A stretch of DNA of 23,444 nt from a virus. Made by a program: the position numbers and the translations under genes. Positions 7,827-18,500 of this stretch are shown piece by piece (position 1 is the first letter of the stretch; each line of letters opens with the position of its first letter). The stretch is taken from IMG/VR virus record IMGVR_UViG_3300010883_000497, positions 1 to 23,444 of that record. The stretch is one strand, 5' to 3'. The notes beneath the pieces were generated by a model. The model did not search any database, had not been told where the DNA came from, and saw nothing but the letters and a program-made list of their open reading frames with translations.

Positions 7827-9545
7827 ATGTCAACAATTGCAAGAAGAAAGATAATATCTAAGAGGATAGCTGAACTATGTGCACAGGCGTTTACTACGAA
7901 TGGTGTATCGGAAGTATTTGCCTTAGAAGATTTACAACGAACAATAGATAAAACAACTGGTATACCTAAAATAGGTCGAGCTGATGATAGTGATAATGTG
8001 TTGCTGTTTAGTAATACATTAGTTGGTTCTATAGAAGACAATGAATTAATTAGACATATAGATACTAATATATTAAATAATGTTGACAACCAATCGTTAG
8101 CAGAAAAGTTTTTTATACGAGCAGATTTATTTGGAATAGCTATTGATGCAACTGGTATGGCACCTCTACTTGTTGGCGGGGTGATTGTTTGGCAAGAAGA
8201 TTACTTATATAATGTTTGGTTTTTAGATGAGACTGCAGCCAACCCACCATTTGGGTATGATAATACACAATCTCAAGGTACATACTCTATAGAAAATTTA
8301 TCTGCAGGTGGTAACAATCCATATAATATTTCTCAATTTATAGACTTTAATCAGATACAGACAGAAATAGATTTAACTCAAGCAAAAAAAGTATTAGACT
8401 TTGATATAACAGAACTTATTCCAGAATATATAACACAACAGGATAAAATAAATAATTTTTTTACTGATTATTTAACATTAAGAGGTGAGTTACCAAATTT
8501 TGAAGATTTAGATTCAGATTCAATAATTGAAGAATTGACAGAAGATGGGTTTGTTGATGATTATCAATCAAGAATTAGTAGTGGTAATAATTTAGGATAC
8601 ATTACACGAGTAGATGAATCAGTAGATAGTTTAAATACAGATAAAACTTTAGAGTGGTTAAGGAATGATTTAAATAAATATTTAAAAGACATAGATAAAA
8701 TCGTTGTACCTGAATTTGATGATGCGAGACCAGAATATGAAAACAAATCAGATGGATATATTAAACTAAGAGCATTAAATCAAGGTATAATTATAAGAAA
8801 ACAAGAAGGTACTGATGTTGGTATTTCTGATTATATATCGACTGATGTCTGTGATGGTCCAAGTTTTCAATGTGATGGTTTTACAATTACTATGTGGGTG
8901 AAATTTTTAGACAGAGTAAACACTGGTACATTATTTAATTATGGTAATCCTTTAAGAGCATTTGACCCAAGAGGATTTCAATTACAAACTTATGTAATTT
9001 ATGCAGATGATGTTATGGGTGGCACTCATAGTTTTACTGGTCAGACTTGGCGACAATATGCAACTTCAATAGGTCAAGAAAATATATTTTCTGATGATTA
9101 TGTAAGATTTGTAAGATTAATTGTTAAAGACCATAGTGGTCATATAAGAGATAGCCATCTAGGATATGATTGGTCAACTGACCACAAAAGAAATAATTCT
9201 ATAAGTTGGACTAATGTTACATATCCCCAATTTGGTTCTAATAATGAGTTTTTACTAATAAATTATACACAGATACCTATTAATTTTGAAGAATGGTATT
9301 ACATTGTTGCGTCATTTGACCCAACAGTTGAAGAAGAAAGTTATGAGAATGGGGGTGTAGTAGTATATGACGATACAATTTTACCCTCCTTACCATTATG
9401 GTGGTTGGGTCATCTACAAGCTGCAAACACTCCAAACACAATACCATCTGCATATATTGCTGATTCTGGATTTGGTGCAAAATGTAAAATTGAGTTTATT
9501 TCAAAAAGTAAATTATTAAGAGCCCGTGGTTATAAGCCAGAATAA
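7827..9545 (+). CDS. LamG-like (concanavalin fold) virion protein
   Basis: This 572-residue protein is preceded by AGAGG at 7816-7820. The N-terminal half (1-320) is an unrecognised acidic, mostly helical region: a basic start (STIARRKIISKRIAELC), then a fold around VWQEDYLYNVWFLDE, then an Asp/Glu-rich stretch. It may be the baseplate-attachment part. From about 330 the sequence becomes a LamG/concanavalin-like jelly roll: DGFTITMWVKFLDR at about 350, and EEWYYIVASFDP near 486, which is the WxHxxxTFD-type strand of this fold. The end (SKSKLLRARGYKPE) is basic. LamG domains commonly bind sugars or glycosylated surfaces. A receptor-binding or adhesin role is inferred from this domain and from the next genes. 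Confidence 0.75.
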   Translation: MSTIARRKIISKRIAELCAQAFTTNGVSEVFALEDLQRTIDKTTGIPKIGRADDSDNVLLFSNTLVGSIEDNELIRHIDTNILNNVDNQSLAEKFFIRADLFGIAIDATGMAPLLVGGVIVWQEDYLYNVWFLDETAANPPFGYDNTQSQGTYSIENLSAGGNNPYNISQFIDFNQIQTEIDLTQAKKVLDFDITELIPEYITQQDKINNFFTDYLTLRGELPNFEDLDSDSIIEELTEDGFVDDYQSRISSGNNLGYITRVDESVDSLNTDKTLEWLRNDLNKYLKDIDKIVVPEFDDARPEYENKSDGYIKLRALNQGIIIRKQEGTDVGISDYISTDVCDGPSFQCDGFTITMWVKFLDRVNTGTLFNYGNPLRAFDPRGFQLQTYVIYADDVMGGTHSFTGQTWRQYATSIGQENIFSDDYVRFVRLIVKDHSGHIRDSHLGYDWSTDHKRNNSISWTNVTYPQFGSNNEFLLINYTQIPINFEEWYYIVASFDPTVEEESYENGGVVVYDDTILPSLPLWWLGHLQAANTPNTIPSAYIADSGFGAKCKIEFISKSKLLRARGYKPE

Positions 9546-9560
9546 TAAAAGGAAAATTTA

Positions 9561-12500
9561 ATGGCAACTGAAGATTGTAAAATATATCGTACTAATCTTA
9601 CTTATGGTAGTGGTGGTGATTATGACGAAACTAATAATACAGATTGTGATATGCCAGCTGGAATATGGATGAGTTCTGGTGGTCATCAATGGACAGTTGG
9701 TGGTCAATGTGATAGTGCATGTTGTTTGAATAATGGTGATTGTGGTAACAATGGTAATGTTTATTGTAATGCTTATAATTGCAATGCAGGTTCCATGCGT
9801 GGCATCGAGGAGGCGGCACACGACCAAGATTGTAGAACATCAGACGCAGCTACTGCAGATGGACTTTCCTGGGGTTGTTCAGGTTTTTGGGATTGGAATT
9901 GTTCAGGAAATTGTGCTTCAGATAATGGCCTAGCTACACACTATGATACTCCTGTAGGAGCGAGTCAAACCTCCCCAGCTCTTGATGCATATGCATCACC
10001 ATTTTATTGTTGTACATTAAACGACCAATATGAAGAATATACCCAAACAGGCCTGGCAAAGAGTTATTGGGGCCCGAATCCAACTGATGAAGGTTTATTT
10101 ACCTCTAGAGCTGCTAGGTTTGATGGTGTAGATTTTATTGGAATGGTTACTTCTCCATTTACATATCAGGGTTATTATTATGCAAATGGTATACCAAATA
10201 GTGCAGATGGACCGACCGGGGATATAGGCCTAGCTTGCAAAAAACACGGGGCTTCTGATGCATTACACGAGGGTAGCTTGGGCCATGCTAACTCTGGTGG
10301 CAATTGGCCATTTGGAAGTTGCACATGGGATAATTGTGCAGGTCAACAAGGTGGTTGTAGCGCTCCATCACCACATACAAGCTTTAATGGACTAAATCTA
10401 CATGGTTGGGCAAATCTAGCCCAAGGGGCAGAGTTCTTCCCAGATGATGCAACAAGAACACTTCATAATGCAGTTTGTATTAATTATTATATAGATGGAT
10501 GTGGTGTCTGTAGAGCAGATAATTGGACTCCACCAACTGGTTTTAATGCAGATGGTACAGTAGATTGTGAAAGTATTGACGACTATTGTTACACAAGTAG
10601 TCTAATATGTGATACATCTGATTGTCCTAAAAGAAACGAGTGTGGTGAATGTGGAAGTGCATATGGTGGAGCTCCAAGTGCGTCTTATTGTACAGACCAA
10701 TGTGGTAGTGTGAATCCTAATGATTGTACATACCCAGGTACAGATGTTACAGAGTGGTATATTTATAATTGTACTAATAATACAGATGATTATGCTGAAT
10801 GGAATAGTAGTTGTTTCGGTTGTTCAATGTCAGAATGGGGTGGTACAGCAGGTATTATAGACGATGGTTCTTGTGACCAAGATTATACTTCTGTACAACC
10901 CGAATCTATATTAAACCAACATGGATATCATACTGATTTAGTTATTTTACCAACTATAGAAAATCAAACTTATTATGTGAGTAGGGTCGGTATTGATGTC
11001 ATTACCACCCTCAGTACATCAGGTAGTTCATATACTTGGGGATATAGTGTTGACTATGGTCCAGGTTGGCATAATTCCCACGCAAATAGTGGATTCATTG
11101 GTTCTGTTGGTCCAGGTAATAGTAGCGGCGGTTATTTTGCGGGTTGGTTAAGTGCTAAAATATATGATTCAGAAGTAGATATGACAGATATTTATGGAGG
11201 GCAATATACTGAAGATGTAGAAGATATAACAAATACTCAGTTAGTAAATAATAATACTATTAATATTTATGAAGATTATAATGATTGTGCACAACAGGTT
11301 ATAGATGATATAGATTTTAATTCGTCTGAGTGTGACAGTGTTTCTGGTTTGTGTGCTGACATACCAACTTGTAGTTCAACCGGTGATAATTTAACTATTC
11401 ATGCATTTCAAACTCCAAGAGATGGTACAAGCGGTGCACATAATAATTTAAGAAATTTCTTTTTCAAAGTACCATATAAATATAATTCAATAGATGTTAA
11501 AATATATGCTACTTTAGCTAATAATATTGATAGTTATAAGAATGTTGCAATATTTACGAAAAAAGCAACAGACTCAGTTGGTAACTATGCAACTGTTGAA
11601 GTACCATCTGATTGGCTAACTGGTGTATATCGGATTACAACTCCTCAAATGGTTATAAATGAAGGTAATGCTGCCGGCTCATTACAAATGCATTGGAATA
11701 GTTTTTGTTTAGATTCTTCTGTAGCTACAGAAGATGGTATAGGATATTATGATATAGATGAATACATAAAAGGGGAAGTTTCAGGAGTTGAGAGAGGTTG
11801 GGTATACCACGACACGGGTGTATTGAGTGGTTTATCAGGTGGTGATGAAATATATTTTTCAGTAGTACCAACACATTGTGATATAGGGTCGGTACAATAT
11901 CCGTTTAAAGTTTGGTTAGGTATAGAAGCGATAGAAGGTTGTACTGATGCATCAGGTTTAAATTACAATAAAGAAGCAAATAAAGATGATGGTAGTTGTA
12001 ATTATGGTTGTTTACCTGGTATAGGTGCTGCAAATGGTAATTTGTCACCTACTTATACTATAAATGGTGGGGTAAGTGATGCAAGTAGTTTCAAACCAAC
12101 TAATAGTAATGTGGATGCACAATGGATACTCGGTGGGTCTGACCACCCTAATTCTTTTTTACATCACGACTCTACTGACCATAGTAATCAACCTTGTTTA
12201 GAATCAGTAAACTTTAATGAACAAAATGATGCTGGAAGAAGAGTGAAAGCTAGTGCAGATGCATCTTGTTATGATGCAGATTGGATGAGATTTAGATTTT
12301 TATATATTTGGTTACCAAGAGTATCAAAGACTTACATTGTATCCTTTTATTATAAGGGGTTTAGTGGTAGCAGTATAAGAACTGATATGAGACAAGTAGC
12401 GACAGATGGTAATGAGTCTGATTATAATGGTACTGGTGCAATATATTCTACTGGAAATCATGGTGGTGCTCTATGGGCAAACCACCAGATTAAAACGGGC

Positions 12501-15500
12501 TCGAATCCAAGAAATATACAGGGATGGTATTATTTTGAAGCTGAATTTGAAGTACCCACTCCTAACAGTACAAATGCTGCAGACTTTTATCACCCAATAA
12601 CAAATGAGCCGGGTGTTAGATGGACATTCAGTCAATACTTTGGAGAAGTAACTGGTGCAACTTTAGTTGATTATAGAATTAGAGAAAAAGACGATAATAC
12701 TACTTTACCATTATTAGATTGTTGTTATGATGGTAATAGTACATCATTTTGTGATTGTCCTGAAGGTAATGCACCAGGAACAGGATGTGTAAAAACTATG
12801 TGTAATTTAAATCCTGGGAATAATGATTTTGATGGTACATTTGGGTATGATTGGAATGTATATAGTGATAGTTGGGAATGTGATGGAGATGATTGGACTC
12901 TATGTGGTGCTGTTTGGTATTTACCTAATCTAAATAATAGTGAAGTGGGTGTAGCAACAAATGCATGTGGATTACACTACGATAATGTTTTAGCTGATGG
13001 TTATGGTGGTGATAATTGGATTAGATTCGATGATAGCTTTGAAAGATATGGCAATCAAGATACTGGACATTGTGGGTATTGGAGTAGTGCTTCTGTATGT
13101 GATATAGAAACAGGTAGCGATACAGGTGGAGATGATTTTTTAGATTGTCTATATGGGTCTCCTCAAAATACATTTGAAGTTGGTGGAGTGGTTTGTGGTT
13201 GTTCATCAACCGCTGATGGAGAAACTATAGGTAGTAATGACACAGATTATAGATATACAGGAAGAGCACCTCATTATTGTTGTCTGGATTATACTGATAG
13301 TACTCAATGTGATGGTAATTGGCAACAAGAAACTTTATCTATTAATCCTACACCGACAAGTAATACTAATAGTTGGTTAACATATTTTTATCCTGGATTT
13401 ACAGGTTATTCTAATAGTATACATTGTGGTAATCCTTCTTCTTGCCCTGCCTCTAAAACTTTTGAAGCAGATTCTCAAATACAATGGCCTGGTGACACAA
13501 TAACAGAATCCCATACATCTCCAATGGGAGACCAATCTCAGTATAACAATTTAAAAATATCTTTAGCTTCCTCAATCGAAAAATCAGAATACATATCAGA
13601 CCTCACAGATGGTGGTCCGGGATATCCTGAGTTAGGTCAAAACACAGATACATATGGGTGTTCAGAAATAGATGGATATAAAAAATGGGATACAACTGCG
13701 GGTGAATTAACTTTTAATTGTAATTACAATCCTAGTAATACTGCTACACTTATAGATGATGGGACTTGTGTTGGAAATAACACTAAAAGTAATTCAGTTC
13801 CAGAAGAAAATGAATATGGTAGTAACGCTTTCTGGAATGATTACAGACTTAGTGGTTTTGGTGACACTCAAGGAACAAATACTCATTGGAAATATGGAGA
13901 CATAAGTTTACCTGCAACAGCAGGTATCAGACCACACCCCGTTTATAATAAATATTTTCCTTGTACTTGCCAACCCTGTGAGACAACAGATTTACTATTT
14001 GATGGCAATGGATATTGGCAAGGATATCAAGCGGGTTATGATTTTGTAAATTGCCCAACCAAATATTTCTGGGATTCTGATGGTGATGGTATTGGTTGTA
14101 GTTCTGAAACTGGTGAAGCACCAGAACCAAGGTGGTTATGCCCTGGTGATGAATTACTCGTACCTCACGCAGACAATTCTAATTACCCAGGTGAGGTGTC
14201 TAAATGGACACTACCTCTATTTTGCATTGACAATAGATGTCAAATGACAAATCAACAATGTGATATTTTACAAGATTGTTTAGAATCAAATGAAAATCAA
14301 TGTGAGTGTCCTAATACTTGTGATTCAAATGGAGCTCACCCTGAACAATGTGAATGTAGTTGTAATTGTTGGGTAGATAGTAATGAAACTTGTACTGGTG
14401 ATTGGGATGCTGCTGATGGATTTGAAATATCATTTCCAAAAATAGCGTGTAATGATGGCCAAGGAAATAGTGACTGCCCTTGTAATAATGCATATCATAT
14501 GGTAGATGGTGAACCAAGTGGTGATTCAATAGGTAATCCATCTCAAATACTACCAACAGGTGAAATGTCAAGATTTTCTTGTATTGACAGGTGTGGTGAA
14601 TGTTCTATGCCAGGATGTACAGATGATTTAACAATGAATGGTTGTAATAATAAAGAAGATGCATGTGGGCAGTGTCAATCTACTACAACTGCTGGTGCTA
14701 GATGTAATGGTAGAAAAGATAATTTATATATGAGTGGTGTATCAGTAGGAGAATTTTATGCTGGTCAGACTCACCCATCAGGAAAAGGTGGTTGTTGTAG
14801 ACCTGAAAATTGGGATTTAAGAGTTAATTATTATGGTGAGGGTGGTAATGATAAGTGGTTTGAAAATGTAAATGGTGCAGGTGGCATGGATTGTCACGGA
14901 GTATGTTTTGGAAATTCAGTAATAGACCAATGTGGGAATTGTACAGTAGAACCGGGTGAGGATAGTGCAACAACCTCTCCAATATCCTGTTTAGGTAACC
15001 AACATTTAGATGGTACTTATCTTCATTTTGATACTGCCGGAGTAGAATTTTATTTATCTAATCAAGGGCAAATACAATCACCTGATGTAGATACACCTAC
15101 TAACAATGCTGGTAATAATTGGAGTCCTAGTATAAATTGTTTAACATATGAAGACCAATATGAGTGGGATGGTACTTATTGTGTATATAATTGGGCAGTA
15201 GATAGTTGTGGAAAATGTTATGGTGCAAATGCTGATGTACATGGTTGTTGTATCGATGATACTGGTGATACAATTTCAAACGCTGTTAATATACGAGAAA
15301 ATACTACGAGTACTGGTTGGAATACTTTTCCTGAAATGCTATTTGCATTCTCAGAATTTGAACCACCTAAAGAAAAATTAGTGCACCATTATAGATTTAT
15401 AGAAGACTATCCATACACCGAAATCGCTGTATATAATGGAGACCCGGTATATTTATTTGATGAAAAGGGTACTCACTTATTATTATCAAGTTATCGTAGT

Positions 15501-18500
15501 GCAGGCTTTGCAACTTGTACTGAGGTCCAATATTGGAATGGTGGAACTTGGCAAACTTCTAATTGCGGCTGCGATGTTGCAGAAGGTACTAATGTAGAGT
15601 GTAGAAGTGTAGATGGTGATGTAGATGGTTTTACTAGTACAAATAATTTTGCATATAGAGTATTATGTTTAGCACCAGATGGTAATTTGTATCCTCAATT
15701 TCTTTTTCTTGCCTCATCAAATTGTTTATATGGTGGTGATTGTACAATCTGGCCAGAATATGCTGTAACAGCAACACAAGCATGTGAAACAGCAGGAACA
15801 TTTCATTATTCTGATGATGCTCCGGAACATTTAAATGGTCAACACTCATTAGAAATAAGAAGTTCTAACTTATCATATAATAGTACTGATGCATCTGGTT
15901 GGGGCTCACAAACAGAAATAGACAATTTAAATTTATATACAACTGATTTTAGAACATTAGACTTAGTAGAAGTTGGCCCAACTAAATATACACAAGGTAA
16001 TAGTTGGACAATATCAGGATGGATTAAACCTAATATGCAAAGTATGTTACCTGGTGGTGACAACCATGTTAATGACACTCAGATATTTAGTTTAACAGGT
16101 GGTAAATTTATTGATTGTTTTGCATTATTCAATAGTGAGAGAGAACTTTGTGAATGGTCGACTGTAGTAGGGAATCAGATGATGTTTGTTTTCAATGGTG
16201 AAAGTGGTTATGGTACTGACGGGGTTCTTAGTGGAAATTATGGAAAAGTGGTGCTAAAATTTAATAGAACTACTATTGCAGGTACCCACACCACGAATGT
16301 GAATGAGACTATTCCTTCTATAGACAGAATTATTACTGATACACCATCCATTAAATGGCACCATTTTTCTATAGTATATCATCATAATCAAGATTGGGTA
16401 TTGTTAGGTGATGGGTCCCAAAACAGAAAGAATTTTATAGAATTTTATATTGATGGTGCATATCAAGGTGGTATGACAACAGATACTTTTCTTTTTGGTA
16501 AATTTAATTTGTTTGCTGATGGTGATGGTTCAGAATTAAATCAATTTCCAAATATGAAAATAAAAGATTTAAAAATGCACCAAGGTAAAGTTTATCCACC
16601 AATTAGACATTATAAATTTAATGATGCAGCTGCATCAATAGGTGAGGATACTAGTTTTTATGGAACTAAAGATGCATCTTTATTTGGTGGTGCAACAATA
16701 ACTAATGATGGTTTAGTACTTGATGGTGCACCATCTACTAGTCCCGGACAATTCGCTTTAATAAATGAACCAATACCTTCTTCAGATACTTTTACTGTTA
16801 TGGCTTGGGTAAAAGGTCGACCGGATGGTGGATATAGTGGTAATTGGAATATGATTTCAGCTTATGGTGAATCTGGTTCTGGCCAAAATCAACAATTTAT
16901 TCTTGGGCAGACTAGTGGTGAACGGATTACATTTTTAATAAAAGGCCCAAGTGGTTGGATAGGGCCTGGATATAACACAGGATTGGATTGTATTGAAGGT
17001 ACAAGTTACTATACTGTTCCAAATGCAAACGAATGGCATCACTTTACAGGAACTTTTGATGGTAATAGAATAAAACTTTATGATAATGGTAAAGAAGTAA
17101 ATACTTGTACACTTGTAACACCTGTTAGTATGCCAGAAAATACTGGTGCAACAACTGCAATAGGTGCAAGAAGTTATTGTATAAATGATACTGGTACTAT
17201 TGTAGACCAAGGTCAATGTAGTTGGTTCGATGGTATAATAAAAGATGTGAGAATTTACACAACTACACTTGAACAAAACCAAATTAAAGATATAGTTAAT
17301 AATGATGTTAATCAATTATTTGATAGAACAAATTTTTCAAACAACAATCCAGAAGGTATAAATATAGTTGACCAAACAAGTTCATTAAGTTATTCTTGGG
17401 ATTATGGCACAAATAAGTTTATTGGTTCTGGAACATTTGATATTGGGACTGAATATAAATTTATTCCTCCTTCTCTACTTGGAGCTGCTGTAGGATGTAC
17501 AGACTCTTTAGCTTGTAACTATAATATATCAGCTGATATAAATGATGGTAGTTGTACTTATCCAGAATATCCAGATTGTAATTGTGAGGGGACTGAACAA
17601 TATGATTGTACTGGTAGTTGTGTCAATATAACTGATACTGCCAATTTTGGTGTCAACGATGAATGTGGTGTATGTGATGGTGACAATTCCTCTTGTTCAG
17701 GTTGTATGGATATTAATGCTTGTAATTATGATGCTGCAGCAACTATAGAATGTGAATATGGTGATGAAAGTGATACTTGCTGTGAATACCCAGAAGAAAA
17801 TTTTAGTTGTGATAATGTATGTATGAACATTACAGATTGTGCTGGAGTATGTAATGGAAATGGAGTAGAAGATTGTTCAGGTAATTGTAATGGTGACGCT
17901 GAATTAGATGATTGTAATATATGTAATGGTGGGAATTATTTTGATAGTTCTAATCAAATTATAGCTGGTGGGTCTCTCCCTACAGGAAATTGTAGTTGTA
18001 TGAATACCGATGAATCAACTTTTATTGATTGTTCTGGTATGTGTGGTAGTGAAACTAGTTCTTATTTTTCTAACTTCGATAGTTGTGGAAATTGTTCAAG
18101 ACAAAACCCAAATGTAACTAATTATAACGAGTATTTAGATGATATTTTCATAAATGAAAATATTAGAATGGCAGAAGTTTGTACTAATATTTTAGACGGG
18201 TGTTCACTCGTATTAGTAGATAATCATCTAATATGTTATCCTGAAAACACAGAATTAGATAGAGATGCAAGTTTTCCAGTACCAATATGGATGTTTTATA
18301 ATATACTAAATAATCATAATTTTGATAACCTTGATGCTGAAAATGGAATTTATACAAGTGGGATAACACAAGCATTATGTACAAGTATAAGTGATACTTG
18401 TGGAGCAATTACTGGACCAGAAGATACTCCCTTAATATCCCAAATGGGAACATTATCATGCTATCTCGGGTGGAATGGTTCTCAAGATGATTGTGGTGTA

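Noticed and set aside
9558-9840. Minus-strand frames over the start of the giant gene
   Set aside because: They are shadows of the Asn/Gly/Cys-rich coding sequence (long Thr/Ile or His/Tyr runs) and overlap a well-supported start with AAGGAA upstream.
16935-17315. Minus-strand reading frame of 126 codons inside the second LamG domain
   Set aside because: Low-complexity Ile/Thr/Cys/Ser composition typical of the reverse of a repeat-rich AT gene; the + strand frame has a clear domain.
18184-18408. Minus-strand short frame near the end of the giant gene
   Set aside because: Skewed His/Leu/Tyr composition and no start signal; fully inside the giant coding frame.
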